Origin: Gammaproteobacteria bacterium | GTDB lineage: Bacteria > Pseudomonadota > Gammaproteobacteria > Pseudomonadales > Pseudohongiellaceae | Length of the DNA stretch: 46,291 bases | Assembly: GCA_018401885.1 (NCBI GenBank) | Contig: JAGYKB010000019.1 | Span: 1 to 46,291, forward strand | Direction: 5' to 3' | Shown here: piece by piece, positions 21,158 through 29,745 of the stretch | Layout: the number at the start of each line of letters is the position of its first letter | Position numbering within the stretch: the first letter of the stretch is position 1 | Translations under genes and position numbers: made by a program | Notes under the pieces: model-generated | Database searches by the model: none | Told to the model about the DNA's origin: nothing | What the model saw: the letters and a program-made list of their open reading frames with translations, nothing else

Positions 21158-21450
21158 TGTACATGATCCAACGGAGACCTTTCCATGCCCATGCGGGTAT
21201 GCCAATCATGAAAACGGTCGTAGACGATTGGGAGCAGCTCCATAGTATAAAAAGCCGCGGGGTTGGGGATGCCGAGTGTTTCGGCAAAAATGAGCAGCAT
21301 GAAAAGGTCTTCTTCGTCGCGCTGCGCGCGGGCGAAAGAGCGTCGATAGGGCGTCACATAGAATTCATGCAACCCTCCTTCGACCTTCGCAAGAATATCG
21401 CGTAGCGCTACGAGTGCTTTAGCTGCGTTGTTTTTCTCTAAATCTGTCAT
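21148..21450 (-). CDS. Small protein ending in Cys-Cys (cory-CC-star-like)
   Basis: 100 residues with no signal peptide or membrane segment: a helical N-terminus (EKNNAAKALVALRDILAKVE), a central FYVTPYRRSFARAQRDEEDLF block, MELLPIVYDRFHDWHTRMGM, and an end of HVHCC directly before the stop. The vicinal cysteines as the last two residues match what I recall of the family named cory-CC-star, which is of unknown function and often sits beside ArsA-type ATPases. Here its stop overlaps the ATPase start region, so translation is probably coupled. A His-x-His-Cys-Cys terminus could bind a soft metal or metalloid. Confidence 0.7.
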   Translation of the reverse strand: MTDLEKNNAAKALVALRDILAKVEGGLHEFYVTPYRRSFARAQRDEEDLFMLLIFAETLGIPNPAAFYTMELLPIVYDRFHDWHTRMGMERSPLDHVHCC

Positions 21451-21468
21451 CGCGCTGTCGAGTGCCTC

Positions 21469-21831
21469 CTAGGCAGGGTGCTCGTTTTTACGCTTCTTGG
21501 CAGTCTCTTTAGCCGCCCGCTTTTCCTCTGCTCGGGCGAGTCTCGCCTGCATCGGATCAATAGTAAGTGGCCTGTAGATCTCGACTCTATCGAGGTCTTG
21601 CACCGCGTACTCATCCGGTAAAGGGCGCCCCTTACCATCGAGGGGCTGGGAGAAGATGCCAAGGTCGAGGTTTCCCATTTCTATCTCTGGGAAATCCTCC
21701 GCAATATTCGACAGCTTCACTGCCTCCAAGGCAGTAGTGCCATGTCGCACGGTTAGCGTAACTAGCTTCTGTTTAGTTGGTGAGGCATAGACAACCTCTA
21801 TCTGAATATCGCTGTTTCGCTGAGTTTCCAT
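21469..21831 (-). CDS. rnfH: RnfH family ubiquitin-fold protein
   Basis: Small beta-grasp (UPF0125) protein of unclear function, often paired with ratA. The 120-residue sequence has the family start IQIEVVYASPTKQKLVTLTV, the middle LGIFSQPLDGKGRPLPDEYAV and DRVEIYRPLTIDPMQARLARAE, then a Lys-rich tail. It lies 46 bases after ratA on the same strand, the standard rnfH-ratA pairing near smpB. The CC-terminal protein and the ArsA ATPase genes follow in the same direction. Confidence 0.92.
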   Translation of the reverse strand: METQRNSDIQIEVVYASPTKQKLVTLTVRHGTTALEAVKLSNIAEDFPEIEMGNLDLGIFSQPLDGKGRPLPDEYAVQDLDRVEIYRPLTIDPMQARLARAEEKRAAKETAKKRKNEHPA

Positions 21832-21877
21832 CGGTCCGATAAAATTTTCTTATAAAGTTTAGTTTTCCGCGTCTGCG

Positions 21878-22309
21878 CTAACCGTATACCAACTTAGCAC
21901 GATCTACCAATGCATCGACTAGATTGTTAGCAGAGCTGCTCACTAGTTTGCCCACCGCAAGATCGACGAGACCGTATTTAAATTCGAACTCCATATCGAA
22001 ACTGACTTTGCAGGCGGCCTCGGTCAGCGCCTCGAATTGCCAGACCGCCGAGAACCTAGAGAAATTACCTTCCTCTAGCCTCATCTCGATACGGCTGGGC
22101 GCAATAAGCGAGTTGCGCGTAACGAAGGTTTGCGTGACGCCCGCTTTGGCCAAACTGAGCTCACCGACGAGTTCTGTGTCGGTTTTAGAGATTACCCGCG
22201 CCGAGCGGCAGCCCTGCATAAATTGTGGATACTGTTCGATATCATTGACCAGATCGAACATTTGCTGCGCCGAATAGCCTATGAGCGCGCTGCGCGAAAC
22301 GTGTGCCAT
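21878..22309 (-). CDS. ratA: RatA / coenzyme Q-binding START-domain protein
   Basis: 143-residue START/SRPBCC-fold protein. Related proteins are COQ10 in ubiquinone function and E. coli RatA, reported as a ribosome association inhibitor. It starts AHVSRSALIGYSAQQMFDLVNDIEQYPQFMQ, the conserved family N-terminus, and ends in LVSSSANNLVDALVDRAKLVYG. The fold call is firm; whether the role is ubiquinone binding or ribosome control cannot be read from sequence. It lies 11 bases after the SNF symporter gene and just before rnfH. Confidence 0.93.
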   Translation of the reverse strand: MAHVSRSALIGYSAQQMFDLVNDIEQYPQFMQGCRSARVISKTDTELVGELSLAKAGVTQTFVTRNSLIAPSRIEMRLEEGNFSRFSAVWQFEALTEAACKVSFDMEFEFKYGLVDLAVGKLVSSSANNLVDALVDRAKLVYG

Positions 22310-22320
22310 AGCTGCGTCCG

Positions 22321-23724
22321 CTAGAGATAAATCTGAATGACGGTGCTGACGAAAACCGAAAATAATACCATCGGGATAATTGTCCCTAGCGCGAAGTTTA
22401 GATACCGCTGCAGCAGTGAGCCTTCGTAACCGTCATCACCAATGACAAGCTCGGAAGTCAGGCCGCTCATTTTCCAGCGATACGCGGTAAACAAACACAC
22501 GGTGAAGCCGACAAGCGGCAGGATGGTTTCGTAGAACACATCGTAGACCACGTCGAAAAAGGATTTACTGAGCCCACCGTAGCTCGTAAATGCCGTGAAA
22601 AAGTCTGACATGCCAAATGACAGCGTTGCAGGTATCGCGAACAGCGTGAGCAGAGCCGCCTGTGTAAACACCGCTTTACGGCGGGTCATTTTAAATTCGT
22701 CTATCCAATACGAGATGGGAATTTCGATAATCGAGACAAGCGAGGTCAGTGCTGCAAAAAATACCAAGAGGAAAAAGACGATAGCGACAATCGTCGCGCC
22801 CAGATAACCCACCGCCGCTTGCATAGAGAGGAAGATTTTAGGTAAGAACGAGAAGATCAAACCGACGCTGCTCGTCGATAGATCATCGGTATTCGTATTA
22901 GGATCGAAGGCAAATATCGCAGGTAAAATAAGTAGGCCGGCGAAAAAAGCGATACTCGTGTCCATCACAGCCACCGTCCGCGCCGATCCCGGAATACTGT
23001 CCTCACGGCTGAAGTACGAGCCATAGGTGATTAAGATTCCCATCCCCAGAGAGAGCGAAAAAAATGCCTGGCTCAGCGCGCCATTGACCGTCGAAAGATT
23101 CATTTTCGTAAAATCAGGAACTAGATAGTAGGCAATCCCTGCGCTGGCACCGTCGAGGGTCAATACAAACATCGTCAGTGCAACGAGCATTATTGCGAGC
23201 GTCGGCATCAATACTCGCGCGAGACGCTCGATCCCGCCCTTTACGCCGCCGAGAAGAATCAAGAACACGCCAACAAGAAGAAAGGTCGCATAGCCGAATA
23301 GTGAGGGCGCAGCCACGATCTCGCCGAAGGTCTGCTCTTGCGAAAGTCGATCGAGACCCCCGCTTGCGAGCTCTTTTAAATAAACGACGAGCCAGACTGT
23401 AATTACCGTATAAAACACGGCAATCATAAATGGCGTAATGATCGCCAGCATCCCAGTTAGTCGCCACTTAGCAGAACCGCCGGAGATGGCATCAAACGCG
23501 CCCACAGGATTCCGCTTGGCGCGTCGGCCCATAGCGATCTCAGCCATCATCACGGGGTAGCAAATGAATGCAACGAAGAGAAGATAGATAATCAGAAAGG
23601 CCGCACCGCCGTTTTTAGATGCCATGACAGGAAATGCGACCAGATTACCTAGCCCAACGGCAGATCCCGCAGCCGCTAAAATAAACCCCAGTTTGGAGCT
23701 AAATTGCCCGCGTGATTGAGCCAT
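22321..23724 (-). CDS. SNF-family sodium-dependent transporter
   Basis: Neurotransmitter:sodium symporter (LeuT-like) family. The 467-residue protein has about 11-12 membrane segments. The first carries the family signature LGFILAAAGSAVGLGNLVAFPVMA, including the Na+ and substrate site region; NGGAAFLIIYLLF follows. Bacterial members carry amino acids or related amines, but the substrate cannot be told here. AAGGATCC precedes the ATG. It runs ahead of ratA by 11 bases and is divergent from smpB. Confidence 0.93.
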   Translation of the reverse strand: MAQSRGQFSSKLGFILAAAGSAVGLGNLVAFPVMASKNGGAAFLIIYLLFVAFICYPVMMAEIAMGRRAKRNPVGAFDAISGGSAKWRLTGMLAIITPFMIAVFYTVITVWLVVYLKELASGGLDRLSQEQTFGEIVAAPSLFGYATFLLVGVFLILLGGVKGGIERLARVLMPTLAIMLVALTMFVLTLDGASAGIAYYLVPDFTKMNLSTVNGALSQAFFSLSLGMGILITYGSYFSREDSIPGSARTVAVMDTSIAFFAGLLILPAIFAFDPNTNTDDLSTSSVGLIFSFLPKIFLSMQAAVGYLGATIVAIVFFLLVFFAALTSLVSIIEIPISYWIDEFKMTRRKAVFTQAALLTLFAIPATLSFGMSDFFTAFTSYGGLSKSFFDVVYDVFYETILPLVGFTVCLFTAYRWKMSGLTSELVIGDDGYEGSLLQRYLNFALGTIIPMVLFSVFVSTVIQIYL

Positions 23725-23877
23725 GGGATCCTTATCCTTTTAGTCTGTTATTCTTTTTCGCATGGCTTTAGACAAGCGCTCTACGTAGGTTAACGATTCT
23801 ATCAGCGGCTCTGGGGCAGCACAACGCGGCAACCGCGTGATTAACCTCAAGTACTAGTGAGCTCCGCAGACCGAAAC

Positions 23878-23886
23878 TGCTATACT
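23878..23886 (+). promoter_or_regulatory. Extended -10 element abutting the smpB start
   Basis: TGCTATACT forms an extended -10, ending only 6 bases before the smpB ATG at 23893. A transcript starting the usual 6-8 bases downstream would begin at or beside the ATG, so it would be leaderless. No Shine-Dalgarno is present before that ATG. Confidence 0.45.
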
Positions 23887-23892
23887 TCCGCC

Positions 23893-24372
23893 ATGGCAAA
23901 GAAAAAATCCACCGTCACTGACGGCACTATCGCTCTCAACAAGAAGGCGAAACACGACTACTTCCTTGAGGAGAGCTTCGAGGCGGGCGTGGTTCTCGAG
24001 GGCTGGGAAGTCAAAAGTCTTCGCATGAAAAAGGTTCAGCTGGTCGACAGCTATGTGCTACTTAAAGATGGGGAAGCCTTCCTTCTGGGCTGTCAAGTCA
24101 CTCCGCTCGACACAGCGAGCACTCACGTCATCGCCGACCCCACGCGCATCAAAAAACTCCTCTTGCACAGTAAGCAGTTGGCGAAGCTTTTCGCAACCGT
24201 AAACCAGAAGGGCTACACCTGTGTTGCCGTGAAATTGTATTGGAAGGGCCACCTTGTGAAGTGTCAGATAGCGCTAGCCAAGGGCAAGCAAGATCATGAC
24301 AAGCGCGCCACCGAGAAGGACCGTGAGTGGCAGGTCGACAAGCAGCGTATCGTGCGCCACGCTAATCGCTAG
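23893..24372 (+). CDS. smpB: SsrA-binding protein SmpB
   Basis: Binds tmRNA and brings it to stalled ribosomes in trans-translation. From ATG 23893 the 159-residue protein reads [22 protein letters not shown], has the core [16 protein letters not shown] and a basic C-terminal tail ([22 protein letters not shown]), all typical of SmpB. The frame opens at a GTG at 23857, but homologous N-termini begin at MAKK and nothing conserved lies before it. Its partner ssrA follows 69 bases downstream. Confidence 0.97.
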   Translation: MAKKKSTVTDGTIALNKKAKHDYFLEESFEAGVVLEGWEVKSLRMKKVQLVDSYVLLKDGEAFLLGCQVTPLDTASTHVIADPTRIKKLLLHSKQLAKLFATVNQKGYTCVAVKLYWKGHLVKCQIALAKGKQDHDKRATEKDREWQVDKQRIVRHANR

Positions 24373-24425
24373 ACCTTCTCAACGCCAGCTTTCAATGAGT
24401 TATCGTGGCAATAGCCTATTCGTGC

Positions 24426-24431
24426 TATGCT
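24426..24431 (+). promoter_or_regulatory. -10 element of the ssrA promoter
   Basis: TATGCT lies 10 bases before the predicted first nucleotide of tmRNA (24442), the right position for a sigma-70 -10. No strong -35 is visible, so the assignment rests on position. Confidence 0.4.
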
Positions 24432-24441
24432 TTACAAACTT

Positions 24442-24802
24442 GGGGGCGATTTGGATTCGACGCCGGTATTGAAACCTTAGGTGCATGCCGAGAGGGTAGT
24501 AACTCTCGTAAATCAATTACTGCAACTTTATAGTTGCCAACGACGAAAGCTACGCCCTAGCAGCTTAATAGCCTGCTAGCGATTACCGCCGGGATGCCCG
24601 TAAACTGGTATTTGGTAATCGTCATCTAGAACGGGATCGCCAGTGGAACGCGCTTGACGTGAAGCGGCTAAATAGTATCAAGCTCGCCCAATTCACCCTG
24701 CCCGTCGGGCCGATGAGGGTTAACCTAGTAGACGACGCTATGCATGTAGAGCCGAAGATAGAGAGCTGACGGACGGGGGTTCAATTCCCCCCGCCTCCAC
24801 CA
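24442..24802 (+). ncRNA. ssrA: Transfer-messenger RNA (tmRNA)
   Basis: One-piece tmRNA that rescues stalled ribosomes and tags their products for proteolysis. It starts GGGGGCGATTTGGATTCGAC and ends with the T-arm GGTTCAATTCC and CGCCTCCACCA. The acceptor stem pairs 7 bases (GGGGGCG with CGCCTCC, one G-U). The tag frame at 24536-24568 encodes ANDESYALAA followed by TAA; E. coli has ANDENYALAA. The terminal LAA needed for ClpXP is kept. Length is about 361 nucleotides with encoded CCA. smpB is directly upstream. The 3' end is a common phage integration site, but I see no integrase or duplicated end. Confidence 0.97.
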
Positions 24803-25002
24803 AATACAACTCCACGCAAGTCCGACGAAGTCTTTAAAGCCATATTAATCAATGCGATTTCTTATATATACTTAGGGCAATTGCTTCCAGAAAAAGCTTA
24901 TTGCTAAGTTGTAACGCTAGCCGAGGACAAGTAAAACTTTGCGATCCCTCGATTTCAAAGTTTTTTACTAGTCTATAACTTAGATTGCGATTGGTTTGAT
25001 TC

Positions 25003-25057
25003 TCTCGAGTAAGCGCTCTGCATTACTCGCGTTCCTCGCGAACAACATGACTCGAGA
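25003..25057. repeat. Inverted repeat in the leader of the DUF5916 gene
   Basis: TCTCGAGT at 25003-25010 and ACTCGAGA at 25050-25057 are perfect 8-base inverted copies 39 bases apart. Between them, GTTC-CTCGC-GAAC can form a small inner hairpin. It ends 17 bases before the GTG start, so it may be a leader structure or an operator pair. Confidence 0.4.
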
Positions 25058-25074
25058 AGCTAGAGGAATTTCCT

Positions 25075-27321
25075 GTGTTCGATTCTCACGTTAATTCAAA
25101 AATATTTTTACTTGGCGGCATGCTATTGGGCGGGATTGCCCTACAGCAACTGTCGCTGGCACAAGAGAGCGAGCTTCAAGAACGCGGTGTTGAGGCGAAG
25201 AGCTTCCGTGCCGTGAAAGTCGCTAGTGCGCCGGTGCTTGATGGTAAGCTCGATGATGAAGTTTGGCAGCAAGCTGAACGGATCACAGATTTCCATCAGA
25301 GCCGTCCGGGCGATCACGCGGAGCCTTCGGAAGAGACAGAACTTTATGTCATTTACACGGAAGACGCGCTCTACGTGGCGGCGCGCATGTACGACAGCAA
25401 TCCGGAGTTAATCTCTGCACCGACTATTCGTCACGGTCAGGGACTGCCCTTCGACGATCGTCTCGTCATTATCTTAGATCCTTTTAATCAAGGCCGCGCG
25501 GGTTATCGCTTTGAGACAAACTTAAATGGCGTGCGTCATGACTCGCTCTATGAGACGCCGACGTCGTTTCGCTTGGACTGGAATACCATCTGGGAGACCG
25601 CGACAAGTATCGACGGCAAGAGTTGGGTGGCGGAAGTTGAAATTCCCTTTAAGTCATTGCCCTTCGATCCGCGCCTCGACACTTGGGGTTTTAATTTCGG
25701 CCGTGGGATTCGTCGCCGCAACGAGGAAATGTCATGGGTCTCTTTAGATCGAACTTATAATCCGACGATCATGGGCGAAATGAGTGGTCTTGAAGGCATG
25801 AATCAGGGACTAGGCCTAGACATCGTGCCGTCCTTCATCGGCCTGAGACAGCGTAGTTTTTCTCCTAGCGCCTCGGACAATTCGCTTCAACCCTCACTCG
25901 ATGCTTTCTATCGATTAACTCCGTCTTTGAATGCGGCGCTCACGGTAAACACCGATTTCTCCGCGGTAGAGGTTGATAATCGGCAGGTAAATCTGACACG
26001 TTTCAATTTATTTTTCCCCGAGAAACGCGATTTCTTTCTTAATGACTCTGACCTTTTTCAATTCGGCGATATCAGTCGCATGGCCGCAGGTAACAACGCC
26101 ACGGGTGGAGCAAGTCGTGAAAATGCGCGTCCCTATTTCTCTCGTAAGTTAGGATTGGCTGCCGATGGCTCGCCCGTGGACATTGAATACGGAGGGCGAA
26201 TAAGTGGTCGAGTGGGTCGCTTTAACATCGGGACGTTAGCGATTCGTCAAGGCGAATCAGAAAATGTTGCAGCAGCGGATATGTTAGTTACTCGAATCTC
26301 AGCGAACGTACTCGAAGATTCACGGATCGGTTTTATTTATACAAACGGCGATCCGACGTCGAACGTAGATAACTCCGTCATTGGCGCAGATTTCATGTAC
26401 GTGAACAATGATCTAGGTGCAGGACGTCGTTTGCAGAGTAATGTGTTCTTCCAACAGTCCGACACGCCTAGATTATTCGGTGATGACGCGTCTTATGGTT
26501 TCGGTCTAGCGCTGCCAGCCAGTGAAGGACTGCGCACGCGGATAGGTTATAAGGTAGTTGAAGATAATTTCAATCCAGCGATGGGCTTTGTCAATCGAAC
26601 AAATATTGAAGACCTCACCGCGGACCTGGGTTACACCTATTTCTTCGAGAACGGTCTAATTCAAACGGCATTCGCCGGCATAGATTTGCAGAGAGTGAAC
26701 GTAATCGACGGCGGTTTGCAAAGTGAAGTCGTCGCCTTTCGTCTGCTAGAACTAGAATCGAATACGCGTGACAGCATCCGCTTGACTTACGTCTCCAATA
26801 AGGAAGTCGTGCGTGCGCCGTTCCGAATTTATCGTGATCCGAGCCGGGAGGTTGTGATTCAGCCGGGCTCCTATGAGTTCGATGAGCAAGAATTCGGCAT
26901 TTCCAGCGGTGGACAAAGAAAATTCTCCGGTAGCTTCAGTTACAAGACTGGGGATTTTTATAACGGCACTCGCGAAAACGTAAACGCGAGCTTTACTTGG
27001 AATCAGTCACGTTACTTCACTGCCACGATCCGCAGCGACTGGAACGATATCGTGCTCCCGCAGGGTAGTTTTATCACGCGGCTGACGAGCGCGAATTCGC
27101 AAATAGCCTTCTCGCCAACTTTGTATTGGATAAGCCTCGTCCAATATGACAATCTCTCAGAAGAGATTGGTATCAATACGCGATTGCAGTGGATCCCGAA
27201 GGCAGGTCAAGAAGCATTTATTGTTTTGAACCACAACATGCAGGATTGGGATCGTGATAATACTTTTCACTCCGCCCGTTCGGATCTGAGCATAAAGTTC
27301 CGCTATACCTTTAGATTCTGA
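25075..27321 (+). CDS. DUF5916 outer-membrane protein with CBM9-like N-terminal domain
   Basis: The 748-residue protein has a signal peptide ending near residue 30 (QQLSLAQES). A CBM9-like module at about 45-230 follows (APVLDGKLDDEVWQQAE, ELYVIYTEDALYVAARMYD), then a long DUF5916-type region with alternating polar and hydrophobic strands, ending YTFRF. The terminal Phe and beta pattern suggest an outer-membrane barrel. Function is unknown; CBM9-like modules bind sugars in some enzymes. It starts at GTG 25075 with GAGGAA 8 bases upstream. It stands alone between ssrA and a gene remnant. Confidence 0.85.
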   Translation: MFDSHVNSKIFLLGGMLLGGIALQQLSLAQESELQERGVEAKSFRAVKVASAPVLDGKLDDEVWQQAERITDFHQSRPGDHAEPSEETELYVIYTEDALYVAARMYDSNPELISAPTIRHGQGLPFDDRLVIILDPFNQGRAGYRFETNLNGVRHDSLYETPTSFRLDWNTIWETATSIDGKSWVAEVEIPFKSLPFDPRLDTWGFNFGRGIRRRNEEMSWVSLDRTYNPTIMGEMSGLEGMNQGLGLDIVPSFIGLRQRSFSPSASDNSLQPSLDAFYRLTPSLNAALTVNTDFSAVEVDNRQVNLTRFNLFFPEKRDFFLNDSDLFQFGDISRMAAGNNATGGASRENARPYFSRKLGLAADGSPVDIEYGGRISGRVGRFNIGTLAIRQGESENVAAADMLVTRISANVLEDSRIGFIYTNGDPTSNVDNSVIGADFMYVNNDLGAGRRLQSNVFFQQSDTPRLFGDDASYGFGLALPASEGLRTRIGYKVVEDNFNPAMGFVNRTNIEDLTADLGYTYFFENGLIQTAFAGIDLQRVNVIDGGLQSEVVAFRLLELESNTRDSIRLTYVSNKEVVRAPFRIYRDPSREVVIQPGSYEFDEQEFGISSGGQRKFSGSFSYKTGDFYNGTRENVNASFTWNQSRYFTATIRSDWNDIVLPQGSFITRLTSANSQIAFSPTLYWISLVQYDNLSEEIGINTRLQWIPKAGQEAFIVLNHNMQDWDRDNTFHSARSDLSIKFRYTFRF

Positions 27322-27353
27322 TCGGAAAATAGATAATAAAAATTGCGCTAGCT

Positions 27354-27539
27354 ATGACGACAACAAACTCGATTCGAAAATCATTGTTATTGATTAGTGC
27401 AGCAGCGTTCGCCTAATTGGCAAAGGCGAAGCTCGTGCTCGACGTGGGCGCTTTTAGAATCATGTTTCCATCGAATAATCACCACTATGAAGCGCGCATG
27501 GCAGTCATAGCCTCGCGCTATCCGCGGCTCAAAGATTAA
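27354..27539 (+). pseudogene. Remnant of a small secreted-protein gene with an in-frame stop
   Basis: A frame from ATG 27354 encodes a textbook signal peptide (MTTTNSIRKSLLLISAAAFA). It is cut by TAA at 27414, exactly where signal peptidase would cleave. The same frame then stays open for 40 more codons (LAKAKLVLDVGAFRIMF... to TAA 27537). This looks like a decayed or internally deleted gene. I do not recognise the family. A sequencing error at the stop is possible. Confidence 0.4.
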
Positions 27540-27569
27540 ACTGCACTTCTTATACGTTTTATACGTTCG

Positions 27570-28742
27570 TTATAAACCGAACGAGGGGCGCAGTTTCGTC
27601 CCGACACTGCTCCCAAGGAACGCCGCCACAAACCAAAGCCAACCGTGTAGGCTCGTTGATGCAATCCCGCCAAAGTAAGCGCCGATATTGCATCCGAAGG
27701 CGATGCGCGCGCCGTAGCCTAGCAAAATGCCGCCTAATACAGCAGCTAAAAAAGAGCGTAAGGGCAATTTGAAGCTGGGTGCAAATTTTCCTGCGAGACC
27801 CGCGGCGAGGAGTGCGCCACCGATTATGCCGAAGTTCATAACCGACGTGACGTCTGCGAACACGCTACTCTCTAATGCCGCAGCAGATCCTGGCCTTGCC
27901 CAGAACGCCCATTGAGAGACATCGAAGCCAAGTGTCGTAACCATCTTGGCACCCCACAGCGCGAATGCTGAGGTCACACCCCAGGGGCGTCCGGCAAGGA
28001 GTAGTGTAGCTACATTGACTGCGGCGAGAGCGAGTGCGCCCGCGACCAGCGGCCAAGGGCCACGGAAAAATGAGTAATCGAGCGAGATTTTAGATGCCAT
28101 AGTTGTGGCAACAGCGCGTCGTGCCTCATAGGCTTTCGACGCCAGCCAGACGGCGGCAAAGAGTGCGAAACTAACAACTATGCCGCCTACTACGCCAAAT
28201 TTTTGCGATAACGCGACGGGCGCGAAACCCGGAGCGTCTTGCCAGAGATCCCATTGCCAGCTGCCGAGCAGAGACCCTGCGATAAAGGCGGCTAGGGTTA
28301 CAACCATGCGCATATTGCCACCACCAGCGGTAAAGAGAGTGCCAGATGCACAACCGCCGCCAAGCTGCATGCCAATTCCAAACATGAAAGCGCCAATAAC
28401 GACGGCGATGTTGAGAGGTGCCACGCTACCTCTGAGGCTGATACCGCCGAATTCACCCCAAGCGATTAACGGCGTGAAGATAACAACAGTTAGCGCGAGC
28501 ATGATCATTTGCGCCCTGAGGCCAGCGCCGTTGCCGGTGCTAACAACCTCACGCCATGCCGCCGTGAACCCGAACGAGGCATGATAAAGAATCGTTCCGG
28601 CAGCTAAGCCTACTAAGAAGAGGGCGCTTTGGCGCCAATCAAAACTGACGGCGAGATAGAGTGCGAATAGCAAAGAAAGACTCAGCGCGGTAATGACCAC
28701 GCGTCGGTTGCTCTGTCGTGCGGGAGGCATTGAGTTAGTCAT
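27570..28742 (-). CDS. YeeE/YedE-family sulfur-compound transporter
   Basis: Inner-membrane protein of the YeeE/YedE family; studied members import thiosulfate. The 390-residue sequence has about 9-10 membrane segments and two internally related halves. Each has the family cysteine motif: C131 in LGGGCASGTLF and C351 in FGCNIGAYFGG. Those cysteines are part of the transport relay in characterised members. It is a full-length fused form rather than the two half-size proteins. No TusA-like or rhodanese gene is adjacent. AAAGGTC precedes the ATG. Confidence 0.9.
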   Translation of the reverse strand: MTNSMPPARQSNRRVVITALSLSLLFALYLAVSFDWRQSALFLVGLAAGTILYHASFGFTAAWREVVSTGNGAGLRAQMIMLALTVVIFTPLIAWGEFGGISLRGSVAPLNIAVVIGAFMFGIGMQLGGGCASGTLFTAGGGNMRMVVTLAAFIAGSLLGSWQWDLWQDAPGFAPVALSQKFGVVGGIVVSFALFAAVWLASKAYEARRAVATTMASKISLDYSFFRGPWPLVAGALALAAVNVATLLLAGRPWGVTSAFALWGAKMVTTLGFDVSQWAFWARPGSAAALESSVFADVTSVMNFGIIGGALLAAGLAGKFAPSFKLPLRSFLAAVLGGILLGYGARIAFGCNIGAYFGGIASTSLHGWLWFVAAFLGSSVGTKLRPSFGL

Positions 28743-29084
28743 AGTGACCTTTGATCATAGTGTCTTTTCGATATAATTTTTAATACTACGAAGATAGCTT
28801 AACTATTTCTATAATTTTAGCACTGGCTCAGTCGAGCAATTGAGTTAGTGTCGGAGAATTAGCAAAAAAACACAATGTATCTATTTTCTGGCTCACCATT
28901 CACGCCCTGGCTACCAGTCCGCTCCAATATGCAAAATGGCGAAGATGTCTATCTCAACACACTTGAGTGGTGGGTCTTCGCATAAGCGATTGCAAAGCAT
29001 GACAAAATCTTTAACCATCACGCCTTCGCAACTGGTCGAAATTGCGTTCTGATTAATTGTCTCTCAACCGGCCTAGGAATCTTT
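28743..29084. other. Divergent intergenic region, AT-rich
   Basis: 342 bases between the YeeE-like and TMEM165-like genes. The left part should hold the YeeE promoter. A 36-codon frame at 28875-28985 (ending in EWWVFA) has no Shine-Dalgarno or known relative that I recognise, so I do not call it a gene. I looked for a yybP-ykoY manganese riboswitch before the TMEM165-type gene and saw no conserved core. Confidence 0.5.
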
Positions 29085-29663
29085 ATGGAATCGCTTCTCG
29101 TCTCTTGCGGCGTTGTCGCCCTTGCTGAAATTGGGGACAAAACCCAGCTTCTAGCTTTTATCCTCGCAGCGCGCTTTAAAAAGCCGGCGCCGATTATCCT
29201 TGGCATCCTTGCTGCTACGATTGCCAATCACGGCCTTGCCGGCGCGGTTGGTGCGTGGATCACATCGACAGTCAGTCCAGACATACTGCGCTGGATTTTG
29301 AGCATCTCCTTTATCGGAATGGCTATCTGGACGATGATTCCCGACAAGATTGAGGAAGAGGAAACCCATATCGCTAGGAAGTTCGGCGTCTTTAGCGCAA
29401 CGTTGATTACCTTCTTTCTCGCCGAAATGGGCGACAAAACTCAGATAGCAACGGTTGCTCTGGCTGCCCACTACGCAGCACCGATGCTGGTGGTGTTTGG
29501 CACAACGCTAGGGATGCTAATAGCAGACGTACCTGCTGTATTCATCGGCGATAAGTTTGCCAATAAGATTCCAATGAGACTAGTGCATTCGATCGCTGCG
29601 GCGATCTTTGCAATCCTAGGGGTCGCGACATTAATTGGAGCTGGGTCTACGCTCGGCTTTTAG
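29085..29663 (+). CDS. TMEM165/GDT1-family cation exchanger
   Basis: Six-span membrane protein of the UPF0016 family; members export Mn2+ or exchange Ca2+/Mn2+ for protons. The 192-residue sequence has two copies of the signature ExGDKTQ: EIGDKTQ at residues 15-21 and EMGDKTQ at 114-120, in two homologous three-helix halves. The glutamates form the ion path in the family. A manganese role is likeliest in bacteria but is not proven here. AGGAAT precedes the start. Confidence 0.92.
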   Translation: MESLLVSCGVVALAEIGDKTQLLAFILAARFKKPAPIILGILAATIANHGLAGAVGAWITSTVSPDILRWILSISFIGMAIWTMIPDKIEEEETHIARKFGVFSATLITFFLAEMGDKTQIATVALAAHYAAPMLVVFGTTLGMLIADVPAVFIGDKFANKIPMRLVHSIAAAIFAILGVATLIGAGSTLGF

Positions 29664-29745
29664 AATAACTGAAACTTGTGCCAAAACACTGCTGCCTCGT
29701 TACAGTGGCTTGTCACACACAGACCAATTAGGAGTGCTGAATCGA

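Noticed and set aside
24770..25074. Integration site at the tmRNA 3' end
   Set aside because: No repeated copy of the tmRNA end and no integrase gene in the window.
28875..28985. 36-codon frame between the YeeE-like and TMEM165-like genes
   Set aside because: No Shine-Dalgarno, no recognisable sequence, and frames of this size arise by chance.
29000..29084. Possible yybP-ykoY manganese riboswitch before the TMEM165-type gene
   Set aside because: Such genes often carry one, but the conserved core bases are absent here.
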